Assembly (NCBI RefSeq): GCF_029871205.1
Contig: NZ_SSOJ01000140.1
Span: forward strand, 83,460 to 147,459
DNA: 64,000 nt
DNA from: Pseudomonas sp. BN417
Lineage (GTDB): Bacteria; Pseudomonadota; Gammaproteobacteria; Pseudomonadales; Pseudomonadaceae
Direction of reading: 5' to 3'
Part shown: piece by piece, positions 35,736 to 44,791 of the stretch
Position numbering within the stretch: the first letter of the stretch is position 1
Layout of the letters: every line of letters starts with the position of its first letter
Translations under genes and position numbers: made by a program
The notes under the pieces: model-generated
The model's database searches: none
Seen by the model: the letters and a program-made list of their open reading frames with translations, nothing else
Told to the model about the DNA's origin: nothing

Positions 35736-36251
35736 TCATTCGCCGTTCTTGCCCGGCACCGGCAGGTGCGCGTCGTTGTTCCACGCGTCCACCGGGCGGC
35801 TGAACAGGTTCTCGGTCTGGAAATGGGCCATGCGCCAGGCGCCCTCCTCCTCGCGGAACTTCACCGTCAGGCGCGCCGCATTGAGGTGCGAGGCGCCGCT
35901 GGCGAAGGTCGAGGTCTGCAACATCACCCAGCTGCCGGTCGCTTCGTCACCTTCCACGCGGATCAGCTCCGAGCAGAGGAAGTGCACGTTCAGGGCGAAG
36001 TGCGCCGGCTCCACCATGTAGCTGGCGAACATGGCGCGAATCGACTCGCGTCCCTGGTAGCCACCGAAGCTCTTGGCGTACTTGGCGCCCTTGCCTTCCC
36101 AGACGGCGTCGGCGGTGAACAGGCCGGCCAGCTCATCCAGGGGCGTACGCGCATCCAGCGCGTCGCACAGCTCCATGTAGCGGTTCATGCAGGCGCGCAC
36201 GGCGTGTTCGCTTTCCAGTTGGCGCAGGCGTTGCTCAAGGGCTTCGGTCAT
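35736..36251 (-). CDS. iacI: SnoaL/NTF2-like protein of the indole-acetate cluster
   Basis: 171 residues of the SnoaL-like (NTF2) fold: ACMNRYMELCDALDARTPLD, AGLFTADAVWEGKG and RLTVKFREEEGAWRMAHFQT. IacI is a conserved member of iac clusters without a firmly assigned reaction. Its ATG lies 5 bp beyond the iacB stop. Confidence 0.85.
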   Translation of the reverse strand: MTEALEQRLRQLESEHAVRACMNRYMELCDALDARTPLDELAGLFTADAVWEGKGAKYAKSFGGYQGRESIRAMFASYMVEPAHFALNVHFLCSELIRVEGDEATGSWVMLQTSTFASGASHLNAARLTVKFREEEGAWRMAHFQTENLFSRPVDAWNNDAHLPVPGKNGE

Positions 36252-36256
36252 GGCGG

Positions 36257-36619
36257 TCACGCGCGCTGGATGATCAGTTCGCGGCCGGTGCGGGCCTCGA
36301 CCTTGCAGTAGCGCCACAGCTTGTAGGGGGTGTCGCCCACTACGGTGGTGCGGAACAGGTTGCAAGCGGCGTGGACGGTCTCGATGTCCGGCACATCGGC
36401 CAGCAGGTAGGTGGTCCAGGGGTAGCCGGTGCTTGGTCCGACCATGCTTTGGTCGTCGTCCATGTTGCCGAACACCTTCACGCCGGGCAGGTCGTGGATG
36501 CCGTTCCACATTTCGCTGAAGGCGGCCCAGACCTGGAGCTGCTCCTCGCGCGGGGCGTCGAAGAAGTTCTGGTTGATCCCCATGCAGAAAAGGACGCGCA
36601 GGGCTTTTTTCTCGCTCAT
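36257..36619 (-). CDS. iacB: Conserved small protein of the indole-acetate cluster
   Basis: 120 residues, recognised mainly by position between iacA and iacI and by the sequence MSEKKALRVLFCMGINQNFF. It has a ferredoxin-like (dimeric alpha-beta barrel) appearance, with FSEMWNGIHDLPGVKVFGNM and TYLLADVPDIETVHAACNLF. Reaction not established. ATG 36619 is preferred to 36628. Confidence 0.8.
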   Translation of the reverse strand: MSEKKALRVLFCMGINQNFFDAPREEQLQVWAAFSEMWNGIHDLPGVKVFGNMDDDQSMVGPSTGYPWTTYLLADVPDIETVHAACNLFRTTVVGDTPYKLWRYCKVEARTGRELIIQRA

Positions 36620-36646
36620 CACAATCACCGATCAGTCAGTTGGAAT

Positions 36647-37819
36647 TCACAGGTAGCCGGGCAGCGGCTTGTTGCCGAAGAAGATCGCCCCGGCGTTCTG
36701 GTAGGTCATGTCGCCCATGAAGGCGTGCTGGGTGATCACCAGGGTGTCGTTGACGAAGCGCGACAGCGGGTTGTCCCGGTAGACGCCTGTCATGCCGGAA
36801 AGCATCTGCGCGCTGCGCGCCACTTCGGCGGACACGCGGGTGGCATGGGTGGAAGACAGGCGCAGCAGGTTGGTCTGCTCCACGCTCACCGGGTTGCCGG
36901 CCAGCACGGTTTCCCAGGCGCTTTCCATCGCCTCGTAGAACCAGGCACGGGCGGCGCGCAGTTCGGCCTCGGCCTTAGCCATCTGCATCTGCGCCAGGGG
37001 GCGATCGGCCAGGGCCGGGGCGCCAGTGACGGAGAAGCGGCCGCTGGCCATGCCGCTGAGGTAGTCGAGCGCGGCGCGGGCAACGCCCAGGCCCACCACC
37101 GACAGCACCTGGGTGGCGAAGGACAGCGAGGGGTAGCGGAACATCGGCTCGTCGAGGTTGGCCGGGCCGCCACGGACGAAGGTCCAGTCCTCGGGCACGA
37201 CCACGCCTTCGATCACCACGTCATGGCTGCCGGTGCCGATCAGGCCGACCACATCCCAGGTCTCCTCGATCTTCACCTTCTCGCGCGGCATCACCGCCAG
37301 GCGCGGCAGGCCGACGGTCTCGCCATTCTTCGGACTGATGCCGACGCCAATCAGGGTGGCGCCCATGCAGCCACTGGAGAATTTCCAGCGGCCGTTCACT
37401 TCCAGTCCGCCCTCGACAAAGGCAGCCGGCTGCGGCGGGAAGATGCCGCCGGCGAAGACCACATCCGGGCCGTCGGCGTAGAGCTTTTCCAGGGTGGGCA
37501 GGGGCAGCGCCGCCAGGTACACCGGGTTCATGCCGAAGCTGGCGACCCAGCCGGCGGAACCGTCGGCGGCGGAGATGTCCTCCACCATCTGGCAGAAGTC
37601 CATGGGCGAACGCTGATCGCCACCGAAACGGGTGGGCACCAGGGCGCGATAGACGCCGAGCTCCTTGAAGCGCTCGATCACGTCCTGGGAAATGCATTTC
37701 TGCCGGTCGAATTCCTCGCGCCGGGCACGCTCGCGGATGTCGGCGAGCAGCGCCTGGAATCCTTCACTCGCGGTAATCGGGGCGGGTTGCTGGTAATCCA
37801 GCTCGCTTAGCGAAGACAT
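36647..37819 (-). CDS. iacA: Flavin-dependent indole-acetate monooxygenase (acyl-CoA dehydrogenase fold)
   Basis: 390 residues with the acyl-CoA dehydrogenase/HpaH fold rather than a classic monooxygenase fold. Visible are PTRFGGDQRSPMDFCQMVED, SAADGSAGWVASFGMNPVYL, GGIFPPQPA and VGLIGTGSHDVVIEGVVVP. IacA starts aerobic indole-3-acetate breakdown by hydroxylating the indole ring using reduced flavin, probably from IacG; indole can also be oxidised by some homologues. The iacA leader overlaps the iacH stop and includes AACAATAA in the mRNA, a possible Hfq/Crc motif. Confidence 0.9.
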   Translation of the reverse strand: MSSLSELDYQQPAPITASEGFQALLADIRERARREEFDRQKCISQDVIERFKELGVYRALVPTRFGGDQRSPMDFCQMVEDISAADGSAGWVASFGMNPVYLAALPLPTLEKLYADGPDVVFAGGIFPPQPAAFVEGGLEVNGRWKFSSGCMGATLIGVGISPKNGETVGLPRLAVMPREKVKIEETWDVVGLIGTGSHDVVIEGVVVPEDWTFVRGGPANLDEPMFRYPSLSFATQVLSVVGLGVARAALDYLSGMASGRFSVTGAPALADRPLAQMQMAKAEAELRAARAWFYEAMESAWETVLAGNPVSVEQTNLLRLSSTHATRVSAEVARSAQMLSGMTGVYRDNPLSRFVNDTLVITQHAFMGDMTYQNAGAIFFGNKPLPGYL

Positions 37820-37843
37820 GGGGCTCTCCAGGTGTGCTTGTGG

Positions 37844-37851
37844 TTATTGTT
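37844..37851 (-). promoter_or_regulatory. Hfq/Crc-type CA motif upstream of iacA
   Basis: The mRNA reads AACAATAA, overlapping the iacH stop codon and lying 25 bases before iacA. Confidence 0.35.
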
Positions 37852-38962
37852 CGAGGCGCCGCACGAGCTCGCGGGCGACTGCCAGCAGCAGTTCGTCCGC
37901 GCCCTTGGCGGCTACGAGTTGCAGGCCCACCGGCAGCTTCGAGGCGCCCTCGAAGGGGATGCTCAGCGCCGGGTGGCCAGTGAGGTTGAACGGCCGCACG
38001 AAGGCGGTCATACCGATGGCCGCGCGGGTATCGGCGGCCTCCGCCACCAGTGCCGGATAGTCGGGCATGGTCGGCAGGGCGAGGATCGGGTAGTGCGCCA
38101 GGGCGGCATCCACCTCGGCGGTGAAGGCGGCGCGGACGGCTTCAGCATCAGCCACGGCGGCGTCGGTTGTGCCGCTGGCGGCCAGCAGTCGGGAGGCGAC
38201 ATCAGCGCCCACCAGTCCGGTTTCCACCAGGTGTCCGCAGGCGTTCCAGGTTTCGCGGTTGATGACGGCGAGGCCGGCCTCATAGGCGGCCTGCATGCCC
38301 GGCAGCGGCGCGCTGCACAGTTCGAAATCAGAGGCTTCCAGCACGGCATCGAGGACGGCCCGCACTTGCGGATTGGCCTCCACCGGCACGACGCCGATGC
38401 GAATACCACTGACACCGGGCAGCACATCGAAGGAAGGGTCGATGGCGGCCATGGCTTCGATCAGCATGTGGATGCTGGCGGCGAAGGGGCCGACGCAGTC
38501 CAGGGAGGTTTCGGCCGGCATCACGCCAGCGCGGCTGACGCGACCGAACGTGGGCTTGAGGCCGAACACACCGCAGCAGGCGGCGGGGATGCGCACCGAA
38601 CCACCGGTATCGGTGCCCAGGGCAAAATCACAGAGGTCAGCGGCGACGGCCGCGGCCGAGCCACTTGAGGAGCCGCCGGGAATACGGCCGGGATAGCGCG
38701 GGTTGTCGGCGGTACCGGTCCAGGCGTTCAGGCCGGTGGTGCCGAAGGCCAGTTCATGCAGGCTGGTCTTGCCGGTGATCCGGCAGCCAGCGTCCAGCAG
38801 GGCCTGGACCACGTCGGCGTGGCGGGTGGCGTCCGGCGCTTCTTCCAGGGCGCGACTGGAGGCACGGGTGGGATGGCCGGCGATGTCGATGGTGTCCTTC
38901 ACCATCACGGTCCTTCCCGCGCCACCCAGCTCCAGCTTCTCGACCACTATCGTCATCTGCAT
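37844..38962 (-). CDS. iacH: Amidase-signature hydrolase of the indole-acetate cluster
   Basis: 372 residues of the amidase-signature family. Expected triad: Lys22 (MVKDTIDIAG), cis-Ser98 (GGSSSGSAAAVAA) and nucleophile Ser122 (GTDTGGSVRIPAA). At 372 residues it is shorter than many amidases of this family. IacH is thought to cleave an amide-like bond opened from the indole ring. First gene of iacHABICDEFG. ATG 38962 is used; a GTG at 38965 and another ATG at 38956 are alternatives. AACAACAAGAAC lies in the leader. Confidence 0.88.
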   Translation of the reverse strand: MQMTIVVEKLELGGAGRTVMVKDTIDIAGHPTRASSRALEEAPDATRHADVVQALLDAGCRITGKTSLHELAFGTTGLNAWTGTADNPRYPGRIPGGSSSGSAAAVAADLCDFALGTDTGGSVRIPAACCGVFGLKPTFGRVSRAGVMPAETSLDCVGPFAASIHMLIEAMAAIDPSFDVLPGVSGIRIGVVPVEANPQVRAVLDAVLEASDFELCSAPLPGMQAAYEAGLAVINRETWNACGHLVETGLVGADVASRLLAASGTTDAAVADAEAVRAAFTAEVDAALAHYPILALPTMPDYPALVAEAADTRAAIGMTAFVRPFNLTGHPALSIPFEGASKLPVGLQLVAAKGADELLLAVARELVRRLEQ

Positions 38963-38977
38963 CACCCATCGGCGTTC

Positions 38978-38985
38978 TTGTTGTT
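38978..38985 (-). promoter_or_regulatory. Hfq/Crc-type CA motif before iacH
   Basis: The mRNA reads AACAACAAGAAC, 16 bases before the iacH start. Confidence 0.5.
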
Positions 38986-39040
38986 GCTCGGCCTACCCCC
39001 TTGTCCGGGGTGCCGATTGCGTAAATCCAGAATCGGAAGA

Positions 39041-39128
39041 ATTACGTGAAATGTCAATTGAATTATCACTGGAAAAGGAGCGTGTAGATTAGGTGCATTT
39101 TCACGTAATCAAGCACCAGTTACGTGCA
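39041..39128. promoter_or_regulatory. Candidate IacR operators
   Basis: ATTACGTGAAAT at 39041-39052 and its inverse ATTTTCACGTAAT at 39097-39109, plus GTTACGTGCA at 39119-39128. The first two form an inverted pair 44 bp apart beginning about 80 bp upstream of iacH. A MarR regulator would be expected to bind such sites, but no consensus is available to me. Confidence 0.4.
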
Positions 39129-39522
39129 GATCGGTAACAGCATGGAAATTCAAAATCCGCCTGAAACGATCAACTAAATCTTTATATTTCAATAATTTGT
39201 ATGTTTATTAAGACGTTTTCTCATTTAAATCAAAGGAAACACCACGAATTCAAGTCGGCTCCAGGCGTGCGTTTATCGAACAGAATATTTGCAATTCATT
39301 GTGATTTTTAAGGTGTAAAAACATTGATTTTTAAGAGCAAAAAATCATGTTTTTCAGCCCTGAAAACCACCTCAGGAGAGACCACCGGAAGGCCGACCAG
39401 CACGGCGTGAATGCGGTTTTTCGGCATAGGCCGACAGGGAGCTCGGAAAGCGCCAAAGGAAGGGCTGCGAGGACGGGCCAATAGCCGCTCATCGGCTCCG
39501 CACCGGCATGGCGCAGTTTTTT

Positions 39523-39539
39523 CTGGCACGGGAGCTGCA
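39523..39539 (+). promoter_or_regulatory. Sigma-54-type -24/-12 promoter for the second importer
   Basis: CTGGCACGGGAGCTGCA has GG at 39525-39526 and GC at 39537-39538 with exact spacing and the full GGCAC element. Transcription would begin near 39551 and give a leader of about 136 bases. Confidence 0.65.
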
Positions 39540-39591
39540 CTCCAGACTCCCGTCGAGCGGGATACCCGCCGGTAGCGCCAACAGGCGCCAG

Positions 39592-39599
39592 AACAACAA
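39592..39599 (+). promoter_or_regulatory. Hfq/Crc-type CA motif in the importer leader
   Basis: AACAACAA followed by AAAGG, about 90 bases before the start of the binding protein. Confidence 0.35.
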
Positions 39600-39686
39600 A
39601 AAGGCGGCGGGCGTCCACGCACCAGTTCCTCCGGGAGCATTGCGGACCCTGCCTCTTGAATAGCCTTGCAACCCTCGGAGAACGTC

Positions 39687-40838
39687 ATGCTCTTCAAACA
39701 AGCCGTGTCCACCCTGCTCCTCAGCGCCGCCTGCCTGTCCATCGCCCAGGCGGATGTGAAGGTCGGCGTAATCACCTCCTCCACCGGTCCCCTCGCCCTG
39801 GTCGGACTTCCGCAGAAGAACTCGACGCCGCTGCTGCCCACCCAGGCCGGCGACCAGAAGGTGACCTACATCCCCCTGGATGACGGCAGCGACCCCACCG
39901 CCACCGTCAAGGCGCTGAAGAAGCTGATCAGCGAAGAGAACGTCGACGCCATCATCGGCCCGAGCGGTTCGCCCAACGCCATGGGCGTGATCCAGTTCGC
40001 CGCCGAGGCCGGCGTGCCGCTGCTGGCGCCGGTGGGCACCGCCGCCGTGGTCCTGCCGATGAACGAACAGAAGAAGTGGGTGTTCAAGACCACCCAGAAC
40101 GACGACCTGATCGCCAAGGCCCTGGTGGAAGACATGGGCGCGCGCGGCGTGAAGACCCTGGGCTTCATCGGCACCGCCGACCCCTACGGCGAGAACTGGT
40201 CCAAGGTGATGGGCGCCCTGGCTGCCGAGCACGGCATCAAACTGGTGGCCAACGAACGCTTCCAGCGCCAGGACACTTCGGTCACCGGCCAGAGTTTGAA
40301 GGTGCTCGCCTCCCGTCCCGACGCCGTGCTGGTGGCCGCGCCGGGCAGCGCCGCGGTGCTGCCGCAGACCACCCTGTTCGACCAGGGCTATCGCGGCCAG
40401 ATGTACCAGACCCACGGTGCCGCGCTGCCGGACTTCCTCAAGCTCGGCGGCAAGAAGGTGGAAGGCACCATCCTCGCCGCCAGCCTGATGCTGGTGCTCG
40501 ACCAGATCCCCGACAGCCACCCGTCCAAGCAGGTCGCCGGTGAATACGTGGCGGCCTACGAGAAGCTCAACGGCAGCAAGCCGGCCACCTTCGGCGCCAA
40601 CACTTTCGACGCCGGCCTGCTGCTGCAGAAGGCCATCCCGCTCGCCGCCGCCAAGGCCCAGCCGGGCACCCCGGAGTTCCGCGCCGCGCTGCGCGATGCG
40701 CTGGAGGCCAGCCACGAAGTGCCGGCCACCCAAGGCGTCTACAACATGACCCCGGATGACCACAGCGGCTTCGACGAACGCGGCCGCGAGCTGATCCAGG
40801 TGAAGAACGGCACCTGGACCCTGCTCGGCCGCAACTGA
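39687..40838 (+). CDS. Branched-chain-type ABC importer, periplasmic binding protein
   Basis: 383 residues. Signal peptide MLFKQAVSTLLLSAACLSIA ends near AQA; the mature type-I binding fold shows VKVGVITSSTGPLALVGLPQ, TVKALKKLISEENVDAIIGP and GFIGTADPYGENWSKVM. First gene of the importer set that ends with iacR, so indole-3-acetate or a related acid is the likely ligand, by inference. ATG 39687 follows GGAG at seven-base spacing; the extra upstream residues of the open frame are not needed for export. Distinct in sequence from the binding protein at 18287. Confidence 0.87.
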   Translation: MLFKQAVSTLLLSAACLSIAQADVKVGVITSSTGPLALVGLPQKNSTPLLPTQAGDQKVTYIPLDDGSDPTATVKALKKLISEENVDAIIGPSGSPNAMGVIQFAAEAGVPLLAPVGTAAVVLPMNEQKKWVFKTTQNDDLIAKALVEDMGARGVKTLGFIGTADPYGENWSKVMGALAAEHGIKLVANERFQRQDTSVTGQSLKVLASRPDAVLVAAPGSAAVLPQTTLFDQGYRGQMYQTHGAALPDFLKLGGKKVEGTILAASLMLVLDQIPDSHPSKQVAGEYVAAYEKLNGSKPATFGANTFDAGLLLQKAIPLAAAKAQPGTPEFRAALRDALEASHEVPATQGVYNMTPDDHSGFDERGRELIQVKNGTWTLLGRN

Positions 40839-40842
40839 GACC

Positions 40843-40940
40843 TGTGGGGGCGATTTCAATCGCTATGCGGGCCGAAGGTCCGCCCTGCTGATTCCCCAGG
40901 GGCAGCTCTGCTGCCCTTGGCGAATGAATTCGCCCCCACA
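40843..40940. repeat. Family-1 palindromic repeat, copy 4 (inverted)
   Basis: TGTGGGGGCGATTTCAATCGC at the left and GCGAATGAATTCGCCCCCACA at the right, the reverse order of copies 1 and 3. Lies between the binding protein and the permease genes. An additional short palindrome, GTAGGGTGGGCTGAAGCCCTC, follows near 40960. Confidence 0.8.
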
Positions 40941-41029
40941 GAAAAGCGCGCCGTAGTTCGTAGGGTGGGCTGAAGCCCTCCCTACGGAGGAACGCCGTGG
41001 CCATTCACACCGCAACAAGAGTTCCCACC

Positions 41030-42067
41030 ATGAATTTCCAGATAGCCCTGCTGCTCGGCCAGGACGGCATCACCAACGGCGCGATCTATGCGTTGCTGGC
41101 GCTTTCGATCCTGCTGGTCTTCACCGTCACGCGCATCCTGCTGATCCCCCAGGGCGAGTTCGTCACCTATGGCGCGCTGACCATGGCCGCCCTGCAGGCC
41201 GGCCAGCCCACCGCCCTGGTCTGGCTGCTGCTCGCCCTGACCCTGACCGACTGCGCCATGGACCTGTATGACGCCACTCGCGCGAGCCGCGGTTTCCGCT
41301 TCCCGAAACGGATAGTCGCCAAGCTCGCCTATGCCCTGGCCCTGGTCGGCCTGGTGCGCAGCCTGCCCCTGGCCGAACTGCCCATGGCGATCCAGGCGCT
41401 GCTCACCCTGGCCCTGGTGGTGCCGCTGGGACCGCAGCTCTATCGCCTGGTGTTCCAGCCGCTGGCCTCGGCCAGCGCCCTGGTGCTGCTGATCGTCTCC
41501 ATCGCCGTGCACGTGGCCATGGTGGGCATCGGCCTGCTCATGTTCGGCCCCGAAGGCGCGCGCACCGCGCCTTTCTCCGAGGCCGGCCTGACCCTCGGCC
41601 CGGTGACCTTCAACAGCCAGACGCTGTGGGTGATCGCCGTGTCCCTGGGGCTGATCATCGGCCTGTTCCTGTTCTTCGAGCGCAGCCTCTACGGCAAGGC
41701 TCTGCGCGCCACCGCGGTGAACCGTCTGGGCGCGCGACTGATGGGCATCTCGCCGACACTGGCGGGCAAGGCCACCTTCGCTCTGGCGACCTTCATCGGA
41801 GCGCTGTCGGGCATCCTCATCGCGCCCATCACCACGCTGTACTTCGACTCCGGTTTCGTCATCAGCCTCAAGGGCTTCGTCGGCGCCATCATCGGCGGCC
41901 TGGTGAGCTACCCGGTGGCCGCCCTCGGCGCCCTGGGCGTCGGCCTGATCGAGGCCTTCTCGATGTTCTGGGCCAGCACCTACAAGGAGATCATCGTCTT
42001 CACGCTGATCATCCCCTTCCTGCTCTGGCGCTCCCTCACCAGCCGTCATGTGGAGGACGATGAATGA
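41030..42067 (+). CDS. Branched-chain-type ABC importer, LivH-like permease
   Basis: 345-residue permease, longer than usual LivH. It starts FQIALLLGQDGITNGAIYAL and has the coupling segment YGKALRATAVNRLGARLMGI and IAPITTLYFDSGFVISLKGF. An inserted region at roughly residues 70-120 (YDATRASRGFRFPKRIVAKL) accounts for the extra length. Its stop overlaps the next start (ATGA). Confidence 0.88.
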   Translation: MNFQIALLLGQDGITNGAIYALLALSILLVFTVTRILLIPQGEFVTYGALTMAALQAGQPTALVWLLLALTLTDCAMDLYDATRASRGFRFPKRIVAKLAYALALVGLVRSLPLAELPMAIQALLTLALVVPLGPQLYRLVFQPLASASALVLLIVSIAVHVAMVGIGLLMFGPEGARTAPFSEAGLTLGPVTFNSQTLWVIAVSLGLIIGLFLFFERSLYGKALRATAVNRLGARLMGISPTLAGKATFALATFIGALSGILIAPITTLYFDSGFVISLKGFVGAIIGGLVSYPVAALGALGVGLIEAFSMFWASTYKEIIVFTLIIPFLLWRSLTSRHVEDDE

Positions 42068-43863
42068 AACCGCGCTACCTGATCCTCGCCCTGGTGGCCA
42101 TGCTCGGCGCCGCGCCGCTGGTGCTGCCGCCCTACTACGTCACCCTGCTGAACTACATCGGCCTCTACACCCTGGTGGTACTCGGCCTGGTGCTGCTCAC
42201 CGGCGTCGGCGGCATGACCAGCTTCGGCCAGGCCGCCTTCGTCGGCCTCGGCGCCTACACCAGCGCCTACCTCGCCACCGTGCAGGACCTGCCCGGCTGG
42301 CTGGCCTGGGCCAGTGCCTCGCCCTGGCTGACCCTGCTGGTGGGCCTGGTGCTCACCGGCATGGTCGCGTTGTTGCTGGGCGCACTGACGCTGAAGCTCT
42401 CCGGCCACTACCTGCCGCTCGGCACCATCGCCTGGGGCCTGTCGCTCTACTACCTGTTCGGCACCCTGGAATCCCTCGGCGGCCACACCGGCGTCGGCGG
42501 CCTGCCGTCGATCTCGCTGCTGGGCTGGCAGCTGGATAAGGGCGAGAAGATCTACTACCTGATCTGGGCCGTGCTGCTGGGCGCCATGCTGGTCACCCAG
42601 AGCCTCCTCGACTCCCGCGAGGGCCGCGCCATCCGCGCACTCAAGGGCGGCCAGCTGATGGCCGAGTCCATGGGCGTGAACACCTTCCGCTCCAAGCTGG
42701 TGATCTTCCTCATCTCCGCCCTGTTCGCCGCCCTCTCCGGCTGGCTCTACGCCCACACCCAGCGCTTCGTGAACCCCACCCCGTTCGGCCTGCACATGGG
42801 CATCGACTACCTGTTCATGGCGCTGATCGGCGGCGTGGCCAGCGTCTGGGGCGCACTGCTCGGCGCCGGCGTGCTGACCATGGTCAAGCAGTGGCTGCAG
42901 GACCTGCTGCCGCAGCTGCTGGGCAGCACCGGCAACTACGAGGTGATCGTCTTCGGCCTGATCATCATCCTGCTGATGCAACGTGCGCCGGGCGGTCTCT
43001 GGCCGCTGCTGGTGCGCCTGGTGCCGGAGAGCTGGAAGCCGCGCAAGGCCGCCAAGGCCGTTGGCGACGCCGCCGAACTGCCGCGCCGCGAACTCCCCAA
43101 GGCCGGCGAGGTGCTGCTGGAAGCGCGCAACGTGACCCGTCGTTTCGGCGGCCTGGTGGCCAACAACGACATGAACCTGGAAGTACGCGCCGGGGAAATC
43201 CTCGCCCTGATCGGCCCCAACGGCGCCGGCAAGAGCACCCTGTTCAACCAGCTCTCCGGGGTGGATACCCCCACCTCGGGCGAGGTGCTGTTCCGTGGCC
43301 AGCGCATCAACGGCATCCCTTCCCGCGCCATCGCCCGCATGGGCATGAGCCGCACCTTCCAGCACGTGAAACTGCTGCCGGAAATGAGTGTGCTGGAGAA
43401 CGTCGCCATCGGCGCCCACCTGCGTGGCGGCAAGGGCGTGCTCGCCGCCGCCCTGCGCCTGGACCGCGCCGAGGAAGCCGAGCTGCTCAATGAGGCGAGC
43501 CACCAGTTGGAACGCGTCGGCCTGGGCGACTATCTCCATGCCGAGGCCGGCAGCCTGGCCCTGGGTCAGCAACGCATTCTCGAGATCGCCCGCGCCCTCT
43601 GCGCCAACCCTTGCCTGCTGCTGCTCGACGAGCCGGCCGCCGGCCTGCGCCACAAGGAGAAGGAGGCCCTCGGCATCCTGCTCAGCCGCCTGCGCAGCGA
43701 AGGCATGGCGATCCTCCTGGTGGAGCACGACATGGACTTCGTGATGGGCCTGGTGGACCGGGTCGTGGTGATGGAATTCGGCCAGCGCATCGCCCACGGG
43801 CTGCCGTCCGAGGTGCAGAAAAACCCGGCAGTGCTGGAAGCCTATCTCGGAGGAACTGAGTGA
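42064..43863 (+). CDS. Fused LivM-like permease and LivG-like ATPase
   Basis: 599 residues combining two normally separate subunits. Residues 1-320 are a LivM-type permease ([20 protein letters not shown], coupling loop [14 protein letters not shown]). A charged linker follows (about 321-348, [19 protein letters not shown]). The ABC ATPase has Walker [10 protein letters not shown] at 384-392, signature SLALGQQR at 497-504 and Walker [12 protein letters not shown] at 518-528 with LVEHDMD after it. Both parts look intact, so this is a functional fusion rather than a frameshift. In the first importer (20434-22211) the same two functions are separate genes. Confidence 0.92.
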   Translation: MKPRYLILALVAMLGAAPLVLPPYYVTLLNYIGLYTLVVLGLVLLTGVGGMTSFGQAAFVGLGAYTSAYLATVQDLPGWLAWASASPWLTLLVGLVLTGMVALLLGALTLKLSGHYLPLGTIAWGLSLYYLFGTLESLGGHTGVGGLPSISLLGWQLDKGEKIYYLIWAVLLGAMLVTQSLLDSREGRAIRALKGGQLMAESMGVNTFRSKLVIFLISALFAALSGWLYAHTQRFVNPTPFGLHMGIDYLFMALIGGVASVWGALLGAGVLTMVKQWLQDLLPQLLGSTGNYEVIVFGLIIILLMQRAPGGLWPLLVRLVPESWKPRKAAKAVGDAAELPRRELPKAGEVLLEARNVTRRFGGLVANNDMNLEVRAGEILALIGPNGAGKSTLFNQLSGVDTPTSGEVLFRGQRINGIPSRAIARMGMSRTFQHVKLLPEMSVLENVAIGAHLRGGKGVLAAALRLDRAEEAELLNEASHQLERVGLGDYLHAEAGSLALGQQRILEIARALCANPCLLLLDEPAAGLRHKEKEALGILLSRLRSEGMAILLVEHDMDFVMGLVDRVVVMEFGQRIAHGLPSEVQKNPAVLEAYLGGTE

Positions 43864-44654
43864 TGAACATGCCGATGCAAGACCGGAAGCAACCGGAGAA
43901 CCGGGTGGCCAACGCGGTGCTGGAAGTCAGCGACCTCTCCGTCGCCTATGGCAAGGTGGAAGCCCTGTCCAATGCCAGCCTTACTGTCGGCCAGGGGCAG
44001 ATCGTCACCGTGATCGGCCCCAACGGCGCCGGCAAGACCACCCTGCTCTCGGCCATCATGGGCGTGCTCGGCTCCCGTGGCCGGGTGGCCTTCGACGGCA
44101 GCCTGGAGGCGGTGCCGGAAGTGGAAGTGATGGTGTCGCGCGGCCTCGGTCTGGTGCCGGAGAAGCGCGAGCTGTTCGGCAGCATGACGGTGGCCGACAA
44201 CCTGCTGCTGGGTGCCTTCCAGCGCCACCGCAGCGGCAAGCGCGACCACGGCCAGACGCTGAAGGAGGTCTATGACCTCTTCCCGCGCCTGTGGGAGCGC
44301 CGCGACCAGTTGGCCGCCACCCTCTCCGGCGGCGAACGGCAGATGCTCGCCGTGGGCCGCGCGCTGATGGCCAAGCCCAAGCTGCTGATGCTCGACGAGC
44401 CCAGCCTGGGCCTGGCGCCGCTGATCACCCGCGAGATCTTCCGCATCATCACCACCCTGCGCCAGCAGGGGGTGTCGATCCTGCTGGTGGAGCAGAACGC
44501 CCGCGCCGCCCTGCGCGTGGCCGACTACGCCTACGTGCTGGAGACCGGCCAGATCGCCATGCAGGGCCCCGCCGCGCAGTTGGCCGATGACCCTCGCGTG
44601 ATCGAGGCCTACCTGGGCCTGGCCAGCAAACACCAGGAGATGCTCGCCAGTTGA
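43863..44654 (+). CDS. Branched-chain-type ABC importer, LivF-like ATPase
   Basis: 263 residues with Walker [10 protein letters not shown], signature [16 protein letters not shown], Walker [14 protein letters not shown] and [10 protein letters not shown]. Begins with ATG at the last base of the upstream stop (TGATG), so coupled. A short N-terminal extension ([17 protein letters not shown]) precedes the conserved part. iacR follows after 137 bp. Confidence 0.92.
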   Translation: MNMPMQDRKQPENRVANAVLEVSDLSVAYGKVEALSNASLTVGQGQIVTVIGPNGAGKTTLLSAIMGVLGSRGRVAFDGSLEAVPEVEVMVSRGLGLVPEKRELFGSMTVADNLLLGAFQRHRSGKRDHGQTLKEVYDLFPRLWERRDQLAATLSGGERQMLAVGRALMAKPKLLMLDEPSLGLAPLITREIFRIITTLRQQGVSILLVEQNARAALRVADYAYVLETGQIAMQGPAAQLADDPRVIEAYLGLASKHQEMLAS

Positions 44655-44724
44655 CCACCCGGCCCGGCCGCGAGGCCGGGCCAGCCACCGGGGCTGACCG
44701 AGGTCAAGGCGAAGCCACTTGACT

Positions 44725-44754
44725 GTCGACAGGTTCGACGCAACCCCCTATAAC
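44725..44754 (+). promoter_or_regulatory. iacR promoter with overlapping palindrome
   Basis: TCGACA (44726-44731) and TATAAC (44749-44754) with a 17-bp spacer. GTCGA-CAGGT-TCGAC at 44725-44739 overlaps the -35 and could be an autoregulatory site. Confidence 0.45.
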
Positions 44755-44791
44755 TCTCCCCCTGTCAGCAGGAACCTATGCCGCCTTTCGC

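Larger units (their letters stand above)
38966..39686. other. Divergent iacH / importer regulatory region
   Basis: 721 bp without a convincing gene. About 39030-39350 is clearly AT-rich compared with its surroundings, as expected for divergent promoters. It contains ACGTGAAAT-type operator candidates (39041-39128), a sigma-54-like promoter (39523-39539) and an AACAACAA leader motif (39592-39599). Confidence 0.6.

Noticed and set aside
39308..39841. 177-residue minus-strand frame upstream of the second importer
   Set aside because: Overlaps the binding-protein start and the promoter region; composition is not protein-like.
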